From Candidatus Woesearchaeota archaeon (GTDB lineage: Archaea; Nanobdellota; Nanobdellia; Woesearchaeales; JACPBV01), in assembly GCA_016188175.1 (NCBI GenBank), contig JACPII010000107.1:1-34699 (forward strand): a DNA stretch of 34,699 nucleotides. Direction: 5' to 3'. The position numbers and the translations under genes are program-made. Below, one piece after another: positions 1 to 8,335 of this stretch. The notes beneath the pieces were generated by a model. It was not told where the DNA came from, made no database searches, and saw only the letters and a list, made by a program, of their open reading frames with translations. Each line of letters starts with the position of its first letter. Position 1 is the first letter of the stretch.

Positions 1-49
1 CCTTCCCTTAATCTTGTAGATTTCAATGTGCATGGGCATCACCGAAATT

Positions 50-237
50 AGTTAAGGGCTACTAATATATAAATCTATCGGTCATAAACTGGATAAAGTA
101 GCCAATAAATTATTTTATACTATTGTTAATTAGAAAGTGTAGTTAAGGGCTACTAATATATAAATCTATCTGTCATAAACTGGATAAAGTAGCCAATAAA
201 TTATTTTATACTATTGTTAATTAGAAAGTGTAGTTAA
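50..237. repeat. Tandem direct repeat: two 91-bp units (50-140, 141-231) plus the first 6 bp of a third
   Basis: Unit agttaagggctactaatatataaatctatc[g/t]gtcataaactgg...attagaaagtgt occurs twice with one mismatch (80 g / 171 t), followed by agttaa. Confidence 0.95.
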
Positions 238-995
238 TCAAGGGTAGTCTGGGATAGTCTTTTCTTTGCAATATCCAAATACTTTTTATCTTTCTCTATA
301 CCAAAAGAACTTCTTTTTAATGTTTTGGCAATTACCAAGGTAGTTCCAGAACCCGCAAAGGGGTCTAATACTAAATCTCCTTCTCTAGTGCAAGACATGA
401 TAACCCGCCTTAAAAGTTCTTCTGGCTTTTGTGTTGGATGGACTCCAGCCCATTTTTCCTTTTTTGGGGTTAAAGGAATACTCCAAACATTCCTGGTCTG
501 TTTTCCCTTGGGATTAATAGGGTCTTCAATGTTTTTAGTATCCTCATAATTAAAAGTCCACCTAGTTTTAGAGTGATTTTTTACAGCCCAAATTAAATGC
601 TCTGTGCTTTCTGTAAACATTCTGCATGTTATATTTGGCTGTGCATTGGGCTTAAACCAAACAATGCTGTTATTAATCTTAAAGTCAAGATGATGTAGGA
701 TAAAACCCATCAAGTAGATATTGTGGAATGAGCCACAGACCCAAAGGCTTCCACCCTGTTTCAATACTCGCATACATTCGCTTATCCATTTAAGGCTAAA
801 TTCGAAGTACTCATCTTTGGAGAAAATGTCCCATGCTTCTTCAAGGGTGATGTGTTTGGAGTATTTCCAGCCTAACCCGTTTTTCTTTGCCAATCCATAA
901 GGTGGGTCAGAAAAAACTAAATCTACGCTTTCGTCCGGAATTTTCTTTAATTCTTCAAGACAGTCCCCATTAATCAATTTGTGTTCTGTTTTCAT
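234..995 (-). CDS. Beta-class DNA (N4-cytosine/N6-adenine) methyltransferase
   Basis: SDPPYG motif near the N-terminus, VHPTQKP, then DPFAGSGTT; motif order is that of beta-class MTases. Confidence 0.9.
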   Translation of the reverse strand: MKTEHKLINGDCLEELKKIPDESVDLVFSDPPYGLAKKNGLGWKYSKHITLEEAWDIFSKDEYFEFSLKWISECMRVLKQGGSLWVCGSFHNIYLMGFILHHLDFKINNSIVWFKPNAQPNITCRMFTESTEHLIWAVKNHSKTRWTFNYEDTKNIEDPINPKGKQTRNVWSIPLTPKKEKWAGVHPTQKPEELLRRVIMSCTREGDLVLDPFAGSGTTLVIAKTLKRSSFGIEKDKKYLDIAKKRLSQTTLD

Positions 996-1131
996 TGTTC
1001 GAGTTCCTATTTTGTAATCTCTGTATTGAGCCGGCGGGTGTAATAGGCAATATTAAAATACTAATGGCAAAATCAGTCATAGCTACCGCCCAAGGGATGA
1101 TTAATGTTATTAACTGGATTATTTCTGCCAT
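970..1131 (-). CDS. Possible 53-aa hydrophobic small protein between the AbrB-like ORF and the methyltransferase
   Basis: Manual translation MAEIIQLITLIIPWAVAMTDFAISILILPITPAGSIQRLQNRNSNNENRTQID*; overlaps the MTase start; below the ORF-track cutoff. Confidence 0.25.
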   Translation of the reverse strand: MAEIIQLITLIIPWAVAMTDFAISILILPITPAGSIQRLQNRNSNNENRTQID

Positions 1132-1132
1132 C

Positions 1133-1294
1133 CTAGCCCTCCTTGATAACTAGCTTGCTATCTTTGACATTCGCTTCTAAATCTTCGCCACCCTTCCAGC
1201 CGAGTTTATGGATTAGCTTATTAGGGACAACAACGAGAAATTTAAAGTATTCCTTATCTCCGTAATCGCGCCCCTTTTGCTTTATTAGTCGCAT
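1133..1294 (-). CDS. AbrB/SpoVT-like small DNA-binding protein (53 aa), absent from the ORF track
   Basis: Manual translation MRLIKQKGRDYGDKEYFKFLVVVPNKLIHKLGWKGGEDLEANVKDSKLVIKEG*; the 'vvVPnklihkLgWkgGedLea.v.dskLvIk' pattern is that of a swapped-hairpin AbrB domain. Confidence 0.6.
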   Translation of the reverse strand: MRLIKQKGRDYGDKEYFKFLVVVPNKLIHKLGWKGGEDLEANVKDSKLVIKEG

Positions 1295-1590
1295 ACCTCT
1301 ATTTGATTCCTGCCTGTATATAAAGATTTCGGTTCCTAAAAATGTAGGTTCCTAACATATCATGGGGAAAAAATAAAATTGGATTATTGTGGAAAAACCA
1401 ACAAACAAAAAAAGAGGGTGGCAACCTAAATTGGGTAAATCCTTTTTTCCACCAGCCTATCGTGGCTAAATGAACCGGTAACTGGCTGTCCTTGGTCGAA
1501 TCTTTTCATTATTTATCAATCCCCCGACCCAAAATCGGCATCTTTTAATATGCCTGGGGCATTACTAACCCGGCAGCCGAAGGGAAAATC

Positions 1591-2550
1591 ATGCAAACAA
1601 AAACCGTTCATGCAGCAGGGGAGCTTGGCCTTATCAGATGGATTGCTCGTTCCGTTGACAAGAATGGGCGGAAAAAAAAATCCATTGTGGGGATTGGCGA
1701 CGATTGCGCTGTTGTCCCCATCGGGAAAAGGCTTTGCCTCCTGACCGTTGATGCGCTCATCGATGGGATCCATTTCAGCCAGAGGTGGTCCTCTCCGGAA
1801 GAGATTGGAAGAAAAGCGATCGAGGTCAATGTCTCTGATATCGTCGCAAAGGGAGGATACCCTGTATATGCCTTAGTGAGTTTGATCATTCCTCCGACAT
1901 TTCCTTTGAAAAAATTTCAGGGGATCTATCGGGGGATTGTCTCAGCCGCGAAAGCCCGCGATGTCGAGATTGTGGGGGGCAACCTCTCGCGGGGCAGGCA
2001 ACTCATCATCGACATTTCTTTAGTCGGATTTGTTGGCCGGAAAAATGTGCGCCTGAGAAGCGATGCAAAGCCGGGAGACTTGATCATGGTGACAGGAAAT
2101 CTGGGAGATGCTGCTGCCGGCCTCGAGCTTCTCCGAAAAAATACCCCCGGATTTGCCCCATTGAAATCGAAATATCTTAAGCCCACATCCAGCGGAGGAA
2201 AAGTAAAAGGGTTTATCCGATACATCCATGCGATGGAGGACATCTCCGATGGCCTGGCAGCAGAAGCCATGCACATCTGCGAACAGAGCAAGGTGGGTGC
2301 AGTTCTCTATCCCAAAAAAGTTCCCCTCTCTCCGGGATTGCGCAAAGCCTCTCGTTTGCTCAGGAAAGACCCCCTTTCCTTTGCCCTTTTTGGCGGCGAT
2401 GATTACGAGCTTGTGTTCACTATCCCCTCGTCAGCATTGCCCCGGGTCAAGGGCTTTGTAGTCGGTCAAATAACGAGAAAGCCCGGGATTTTTCTTTCCG
2501 GGGGAAACATCTCCCGGCCGTTGCGGAAGCATGGTTTTGAGCATTTTTGA
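1591..2550 (+). CDS. thiL: Thiamine-monophosphate kinase
   Basis: AIR-synthase/ThiL fold motifs: GIGDDCAVV, TVDALIDGIHF, NVSDIVAKGG, GGNLSRG, MEDISDGLA, FGGDDYELVFT. Confidence 0.88.
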   Translation: MQTKTVHAAGELGLIRWIARSVDKNGRKKKSIVGIGDDCAVVPIGKRLCLLTVDALIDGIHFSQRWSSPEEIGRKAIEVNVSDIVAKGGYPVYALVSLIIPPTFPLKKFQGIYRGIVSAAKARDVEIVGGNLSRGRQLIIDISLVGFVGRKNVRLRSDAKPGDLIMVTGNLGDAAAGLELLRKNTPGFAPLKSKYLKPTSSGGKVKGFIRYIHAMEDISDGLAAEAMHICEQSKVGAVLYPKKVPLSPGLRKASRLLRKDPLSFALFGGDDYELVFTIPSSALPRVKGFVVGQITRKPGIFLSGGNISRPLRKHGFEHF

Positions 2551-2603
2551 TCTGGCCATCCACCTCCCCTTCCGATGGCAGCAATTCCGTTCCTTTCTTG
2601 CCG

Positions 2604-3102
2604 TATGTGCATAGCACCCTAAGGTCAAAATTCAATTTATAGGCAAAGACATTAATTATCGTAAGTGGATATCCTTGCCTATATTGGTGGACTTTAACAA
2701 GTATCATCAGATATTAAAGTCCGCGGCTATAATGATTATTATCGACGAGCGTTGCGGGGGACCGTCCTCCGTTGCGTAGCAACCGGAACGCTGGATTCTC
2801 CCTCCGTGCCGAGGCACCGGAACACTACTCTTACCCGTCCGGGAACCTCCGAAGCGGTAGCGAGGAAGTTCCAGAAATTCCGCTGAATTTCTCAGAACCT
2901 CCGAAGCGAAGCTGAGCGAGGTACCAGAAAATTCCGGGAATTTTCTCAGTACGCAGCTCCTTCTTAAGGCCAGTCGAGAATTTTGAAGCCTCCGAACGAA
3001 GTGAGGGGGTTCCAGAAATTACGCTGATTTCTCAGAGCCTCCGAACGAAGTGAGCGAGGCACAAGAAATTCCGATGAATTTCCCAGTGGTGCTATGCGCA
3101 TA
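2604..3102. repeat. Nested palindromic intergenic element: outer inverted arms 2604-2618 / 3088-3102 enclosing an array of alternating hairpins
   Basis: TATGTGCATAGCACC vs GGTGCTATGCGCATA (14/15 complementary); inside are repeated CTCCG/GAGCGAGG and CCAGAAA...TTTCTCAG hairpins. Confidence 0.8.
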
Positions 3103-3134
3103 CTTCTTGTCGCTAATTTTATAAACATAAGGTA

Positions 3135-3968
3135 GTGCCATCACCTATGGCCTTTGCCCTGAAAAATAAGTTTAAGGAATCCGTCTTTTGGAGATCGGTA
3201 TTGTCCATCCGGGAGCATCCGTTCCGTTATGCCCTTACCGTCGCCCTTGACTTTGTATTTTTGGGGATCATCGTTCTTGTCGGAAATTTTCTTACCGGCA
3301 TTGTTCCCAGCGACCCTCAAGCATTGCTCGCCATGTTTGGCGGCAGGACTTCGTTGGTTCTTTTTTCGTTGGCGTATCCCCTCGGCTACTATCTGTTCCT
3401 GGTGTTGGTTTATTCTGTCGTAAAATGGTTTGTCCTTGAGCAGGTTGCTGTCATCAACGGCAAAGGGAAAAACCAGATGAGCCAGTTTGGAAGGTTCTAT
3501 CTCCTGAATGTCTGGCTTTTCATCATCATCGTTGGCGCCGCTCTTTTTTTCTTCGTTACCCTTCGTGTCGTGTTCGAGGATAAGTTTTTCCGTCCAGCAT
3601 TTTCCGTCGTTTCCGTCCCTTTGCTGTTTTTTTCCTATGCCATCATCAACCTCAGCCACACTCCCTACCTTCTCGGAAGGCGGCAGAAGGTCATCGCTCA
3701 TGCCATCCGCCGCGCATTTCTGGAGATATTCCGTTACGGTGGATTTTTCCTGTGGGACATCCTTGCGGGTGGAATATTTTACCTCATCCTGACCTTGCTT
3801 CATTTGGCGCTGCGCCCATGGGTCCTGGGGAGCACCCAGGCGATGGCCCGATATAGCGCCTTATACGTCGGTGTTTTTCAGGCTCTTTCGTTGATTGTGC
3901 TGTACCTGCTTATTGCGATGAACCAGATATACTTCGTGGGTGAGGCCGAGAGAAATGTTCGTCCATAA
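3135..3968 (+). CDS. Multi-spanning membrane protein of unknown function
   Basis: Several hydrophobic segments; 277 aa, or start at ATG 3147; overlaps the lgt start. Confidence 0.7.
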   Translation: MPSPMAFALKNKFKESVFWRSVLSIREHPFRYALTVALDFVFLGIIVLVGNFLTGIVPSDPQALLAMFGGRTSLVLFSLAYPLGYYLFLVLVYSVVKWFVLEQVAVINGKGKNQMSQFGRFYLLNVWLFIIIVGAALFFFVTLRVVFEDKFFRPAFSVVSVPLLFFSYAIINLSHTPYLLGRRQKVIAHAIRRAFLEIFRYGGFFLWDILAGGIFYLILTLLHLALRPWVLGSTQAMARYSALYVGVFQALSLIVLYLLIAMNQIYFVGEAERNVRP

Positions 3969-4740
3969 TATTGATCCGATCCTTTTTCAGTTAGGGCCGC
4001 TTGCCGTCCGCTATTATGGCCTGTTCTATGCCCTGGGTTTTGTTATCGCTTATTTCATGCTTCCCTGGCTCGCAAAAAAGAAGAACATCCCTCTGACAAA
4101 GGATCAGGCAGCAGACCTTGTTTTCTACTCCCTCATAGGGGTTGTCGCCGGAGCGCGGATCGTATATGTTGTCGTTTACAATTTCAGCTATTTTTTTAAC
4201 AACCCTCTTGAGATATTTGCCCTCTGGCATGGCGGCCTAAGTTTCCATGGGGCCTTGATCGGGGGAATCTTGGCCGGATGGCTGTATTGCAGGAAACAGG
4301 GCCTTGATTTTTTGGCTATCGCCGATCTTGCCGTCATTCCCGCATCCCTTGGCCTCGTCTTTGGAAGGGTTGCGAACTTCATCAACGGGGAGCTGGTTGG
4401 GAGGGTAACGGACGTTGCATGGTGTGTCGTCTTTCCCGGCGTTGAGGGCTGCAGGCACCCCTCGCAGCTGTATGAAAGCGCAAAGAATCTATTAATCTTT
4501 AGTGTTTTGTGGGTCGTGAAAGGCAGGCCCTTCAAAAAAGGCACTCTCCTGGCCATCTTCGTCATTCTATACAGCTCCCTGAGGTTTTTCATCGAATTCG
4601 TCCGCGAGCCCGATGTCCAGCTCGGCTTTATCTTCGGCCTGACGATGGGCCAGTGGCTCAATATCCTCATGTTCGGGATTGGGCTGTTTTTTTTCTACCG
4701 GATCAATGCTGAAAAATCAAATACGCCAAGTGCGCAATAA
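3955..4740 (+). CDS. lgt: Prolipoprotein diacylglyceryl transferase
   Basis: RYYGLFYALGF, HGGLSFHGALIGG, FGRVANFINGELVGR, HPSQLYE, GTLLAIFVILYSSLRFFIEFVREPD are Lgt signatures. Internal ATG 3955 preferred over the track start 3940. Confidence 0.92.
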   Translation: MFVHNIDPILFQLGPLAVRYYGLFYALGFVIAYFMLPWLAKKKNIPLTKDQAADLVFYSLIGVVAGARIVYVVVYNFSYFFNNPLEIFALWHGGLSFHGALIGGILAGWLYCRKQGLDFLAIADLAVIPASLGLVFGRVANFINGELVGRVTDVAWCVVFPGVEGCRHPSQLYESAKNLLIFSVLWVVKGRPFKKGTLLAIFVILYSSLRFFIEFVREPDVQLGFIFGLTMGQWLNILMFGIGLFFFYRINAEKSNTPSAQ

Positions 4741-4749
4741 ACTCTCATG

Positions 4750-4840
4750 TTCCACCCGCCAATAGCAGCCGAAGGGAGCGGTGACTGGTGGTTCCGCCAC
4801 CCTCAATTTCCAAAGAACCACCAGCTATAAGCCGGTGGAA
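4750..4840. repeat. Nested palindrome downstream of lgt
   Basis: Outer TTCCACC (4750-4756)/GGTGGAA (4834-4840); inner perfect 10-bp stem CTGGTGGTTC (4785-4794)/GAACCACCAG (4815-4824). Confidence 0.75.
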
Positions 4841-4981
4841 AATTTCTGATATTTTATTACAATTCTTTTCGGCTCAACCATTTTTCGCAAAAGAAAGCGC
4901 ATTATCTTGGTAATATACAAATTAGTATACTAGTTTCTAAAAACGAAACATTTATATACTAAATTATCCTGCAGCCTATCG

Positions 4982-5395
4982 ATGGTTATCCTCTTTGACC
5001 GGTTTACCATGCCGGAGGATATTTACGAGGTAGTGTTTGCTACGAAGCAGCAGATTATCGTAGCAAAGCTGCTTATCACCATGATGAAAGAGAAGAAAGG
5101 CGAGATAACAAAGACCGAGATGAGTTTTTTCGCGACGCAGCTGCACGAGGGAAAATTGGTTACGGACCAGCTGCAGGAAGAGCCCTACCGGGGCAAAAAG
5201 GTCCGCATCAGCTACAATAAGCGGCAGTTTTACGACAGGATTTTGACACCGATGAAAAGCATGGGCATGATCGACTATGACCTGTACAAGAAGACCTATT
5301 CCTTAAGCGACAAGCTCAACAAAGAGCTTATCAAGATCGGCCTGTTTTGGCTGAAAGAATTGCGGAGGGAACCGTTCCGTATTCAGCGATCCTAG
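4982..5395 (+). CDS. Hypothetical basic protein, possibly winged-helix
   Basis: 137 aa, K/R-rich, helix-rich; TATA-like AT-rich upstream region. Confidence 0.55.
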   Translation: MVILFDRFTMPEDIYEVVFATKQQIIVAKLLITMMKEKKGEITKTEMSFFATQLHEGKLVTDQLQEEPYRGKKVRISYNKRQFYDRILTPMKSMGMIDYDLYKKTYSLSDKLNKELIKIGLFWLKELRREPFRIQRS

Positions 5396-5407
5396 CACAT
5401 TCTTAGG

Positions 5408-5456
5408 GGGCTCCTGGGTTCTTTTTCTGCCACCCCCAATATTTCCCGGGAGCCCT
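5408..5456 (+). terminator. Candidate terminator-like stem
   Basis: GGGCTCCtGGG...CCCGGGAGCCC followed by a pyrimidine/T-rich stretch, just after the 4982-5395 ORF. Confidence 0.45.
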
Positions 5457-5650
5457 TTCTTTTCTTTTCAAAAAAGGCTTAAAACCTATCTCGTAGGCTG
5501 AGGAACCAGAGTCAGTGTCATCGTGCCCCACTAAATAGAAGGCCCTAATGGGAAAAGCTATTATCCCCATGTTGTTAATATTTTTTTCAATTTCTTATAT
5601 CTTCTATTGCATGGTTTGTAAGGAAAGATAAGGACTCTAAGAGAATACTT

Positions 5651-6661
5651 TCACCTTTGGTGAAATTCCATTGTGTCTAAATCCAAATAACCCAATATGT
5701 ATTTTTGAGGTAACACTGCATCATATGTTCTCTCGTAACCTTGTGCTCCAATAGCCTCAGGCAGTTTTATTACATAATAAACTGTCCAGTGGCACCCTTC
5801 TTTCTTTAGATTACTAACTCCTTCTTTTGTTAACATGGGCAATTGAACCACAACAACAAATCGGTAATTCCTGTGCGTGTCCGACAACCGTTGAATATTT
5901 CTTTGGATTACCTCCTCTTTGTCTCCCGCCCTATCAAATAGAGATGCCACCCCATTTAAACCTAAGCGCGTGTGGCAATAAAGACCTTTCCTAAGGATAT
6001 TCTTTGCAGTATCCTCAACTGAAGTTGCATGAAAAAGAAGAGTTCTTTGTGGGAAAAGGAACCATTCAAACTTATCTCTATTCTTTATCAAGCGTTCCCT
6101 TCTTTCATTTACTCTTGCAACTGCTTGTTCAAATAAATTTTCATTTCCATTTTGGGAAAGGATGATTTGTGCAGGGGTTAACTCCTTAACATCCGACCCA
6201 TTGTTCTTTGCCCAAACTAAGGCTTTTGCAACCCTATCGGGGGTAATCGATGGTTGATCATAATCATAAACCATTGGCAGGTTGGAATACCCCCAAACAG
6301 AAAGTAATCTATATCGTTCTTCTCCATGGTATCACTTTAGGAATTCTAGAAAACTCTTTGGGCTGTTTATGGGGGGGTTGTCAACATCATATTCTTCCTG
6401 TAAATGTTGATAATCCCCGGCAAGACTTGGGAGGCTCTTGAGTAGAGTAAACTCATCACAGCTTATTCTTCCCAAGAACTCTTCTTTGAAATCTTCCAGG
6501 TCCTTCATATATTTTTTACTTTTGGCCCTTCCGGCTAAAAAATCCTGGATGAACGGGTAATCCAAAATAAAAGAGTGCTTAACAAATAACTCCTTGAAGG
6601 GTGGGGGAAATCTGTTTATTCTTCTTTTAATTTGTTCTTTCATTTTAATTGATACCCTCAA
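5651..6661 (-). pseudogene. ADP-ribosyltransferase-like protein interrupted by an in-frame TGA (ORFs 6332-6661 and 5651-6274 share one frame)
   Basis: Downstream part has LLFHATSVEDTAKNILRKGLYCHT and VLPQKYILGYLDLD, resembling ART-fold H and terminal motifs. The region after TGA (6332-6334) reads in frame as YHGEERYRLLSVWGYSNLPMVYDYDQPS.... Confidence 0.4.
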
Positions 6662-6752
6662 ATGGACTCACAAATTAGATTTCCTTTACCTCCCCCCATT
6701 GCCCTTTGCTCGATAATAGAAGATATTGACAACCAAGTTGGCCATCCTCTAT

Positions 6753-6887
6753 CTAAACCTCCCGAACTTCCTCATCCCCCACATAACGCTCATGGATAGG
6801 GATATCCGAATCTTCAGGCTCGGACGGAGATAAGATTTTCTTCTTCTTTCTCCTTTTGAGCAGCGTTTCGGGGTCAATCCTTTCCAT
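6753..6887 (-). CDS. Possible 44-aa charged small protein
   Basis: Manual translation MERIDPETLLKRRKKKKILSPSEPEDSDIPIHERYVGDEEVREV*; divergent from 6960 with TATA-like sequences in the shared upstream region. Confidence 0.35.
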   Translation of the reverse strand: MERIDPETLLKRRKKKKILSPSEPEDSDIPIHERYVGDEEVREV

Positions 6888-6959
6888 CGTTTGTAAAAAC
6901 TACTCTCTGAGGGTTTATATTTCAAAAACTTTATAAACCTTCTTTTCTTTCGTGTTTTT

Positions 6960-7232
6960 ATGGAAGAAGAGCCCGTAAAGGAAGACGTTGATTCTGAGGA
7001 AGGCAGGGAAAGCGCCCTCGAGGATGATGAGATCAGCCCCGCGGAAGAAGGCTTTCTGGAAGGCGCTTCAGGGGACGGCCAGGGCGCGAAATGCAGGAAG
7101 TGCGGCAAAGTTTTGGTCGGAGATGATTTTATCGAGCGGAAGGCCGGAAAGCAGGAAGAAATATTGCGCTTCTGCAGCGATGAATGCTGCGATGCTTTCT
7201 TTGAAAAGGCCGAATCCAAGAAAAAGAAATAG
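6960..7232 (+). CDS. Small zinc-ribbon/TRASH-like protein with acidic N-terminus
   Basis: CRKCGKVL...LRFCSDECCDAFF; promoter-like ctttataaac upstream. Confidence 0.6.
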   Translation: MEEEPVKEDVDSEEGRESALEDDEISPAEEGFLEGASGDGQGAKCRKCGKVLVGDDFIERKAGKQEEILRFCSDECCDAFFEKAESKKKK

Positions 7233-7329
7233 CTGAAACCTCCCTTCTTGATGGATCTCATTTTCAATCCACCCGCCGATACCAAAAACTTTTTAATCCT
7301 GGCAGTATTTTAACCTGCGGGGGTGGCCT

Positions 7330-7584
7330 ATGGCAGAACAAGAGATTGGAAAAATAACCCACTACTTTGGCAACATCGGTGTTGCTGTCGTGAAGCTCTC
7401 AGGCACCGTAAAGGTCGGAGACACCATCCGCGTCAAAGGCGCAACCAGCGACTTCACCCAAAAGATCGCTGAAATCCAGGTTGACCACAAGCCGGTAAAG
7501 GAAGCAACTCGTGGTATGGACATCGGCCTTAAGGTCGTTGAGCACGCGCGTGAGCATGACGCCGTTTTGAAGGTTGAACAGTAG
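7330..7584 (+). CDS. Translation elongation factor-like protein (EF-Tu domain 2 fold)
   Basis: IGKITHYFGNIGVAVVKLSGTVKVGDTIRVKGATSDFTQKIAEIQVDHKPVKEATRGMDIGLKV. Confidence 0.8.
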   Translation: MAEQEIGKITHYFGNIGVAVVKLSGTVKVGDTIRVKGATSDFTQKIAEIQVDHKPVKEATRGMDIGLKVVEHAREHDAVLKVEQ

Positions 7585-7630
7585 TGTCTGCTGGACTTCA
7601 CGTCTCGCGTGGGGGATACTCCCGGGGGGA

Positions 7631-7736
7631 TGCCTCCAAACAGAGTTGGGAGGTTCCAGAAACCTCCGGGAATTTTCTCAGCACGCAGGGCCATCATGCC
7701 CATAGTCGGGCGTTTCGAATATGCTAAACAAATACC
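7631..7736 (+). repeat. Intergenic AB hairpin composite followed by copy 1 of a 63-bp repeat
   Basis: gcctccaaacagagttgggaggttccagaaacctccgggaattttctcag, then ...cacgcagggccatcatgcccatagtcgggcgtttcgaatatgctaaacaaatacc (7674-7736), matching 16596-16658 without gaps. Confidence 0.75.
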
Positions 7737-7813
7737 TTCTTGGAATAAAATTGTCATCAACCTTATCATTTTGGAAAGCAACCTTTTTAACGTGGGCTCA
7801 TTCTACCCCTGTA

Positions 7814-8335
7814 ATGAAAGTTATCGTTATCACAGGCACTCCCGGTACAGGAAAAACGTTTCTTGCCAAGAGGTTGAGCAGGCTGTTAGAATTTCCCATA
7901 ATCAGTGGGGCAGCCCTGATCAAAAGGTTCAACCTTGCGGAAAAGTTTGACCGGAAGCGGAAAACCTATGTTGTTGATGAAAAGAAATTTGCCAGGGCGG
8001 CCCAGCAGGAGATCAAAAAGGCGCAGCGTGCGCATCTCAGGGGCATCATCATCGAATCCCACCTGTCCCACGAGATACCTCGTCAAAGTGTCGGCCTCTG
8101 CCTCGTAACGATGTGCGATGTGAAGGTGCTCCACGCCCGATTGAAAAAGAGAGGATATGGCAAGGAAAAAATCAAGGAAAACCTCGAAGCCGAGATATTC
8201 CAGGTTTGTTTAGAAGAAGCAAGGGCAAAGAATCATCGGGTCGCTGTTATCAACACAACGCAAGGTATAAATAACACTGTCCTTTCTTCCATTGATAGCC
8301 TTGTATGGAAATCAGCAAAGAAGCAGAAGCATTGA
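7814..8335 (+). CDS. AK6/Fap7-type adenylate kinase-like NTPase
   Basis: MKVIVITGTPGTGKTFLAKRL P-loop, IIESHLSHEI; internal ATG 7814 chosen over the track start 7721. Confidence 0.75.
   Translation: MKVIVITGTPGTGKTFLAKRLSRLLEFPIISGAALIKRFNLAEKFDRKRKTYVVDEKKFARAAQQEIKKAQRAHLRGIIIESHLSHEIPRQSVGLCLVTMCDVKVLHARLKKRGYGKEKIKENLEAEIFQVCLEEARAKNHRVAVINTTQGINNTVLSSIDSLVWKSAKKQKH

Noticed and set aside
2767-3090. Possible CRISPR array
   Set aside because: Repeats are palindromic, of two alternating types, with variable sequence and no unique uniform spacers; no cas genes nearby.
3141-3803. 220-aa minus-strand ORF
   Set aside because: Antisense to a convincing multi-TM membrane protein; charged, low-complexity composition typical of shadow ORFs.
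5490-5650. Possible ncRNA in the gap before the ART-like gene
   Set aside because: No clear long stem or known motif; insufficient support.
6749-7285. 178-aa Ser/Lys-rich minus ORF
   Set aside because: Antisense to the TRASH-like protein; composition is that of a shadow frame.
7362-7781. 139-aa minus ORF spanning the 63-bp repeat
   Set aside because: Covers the antisense of the EF-like gene and the repeat; no recognisable domain.
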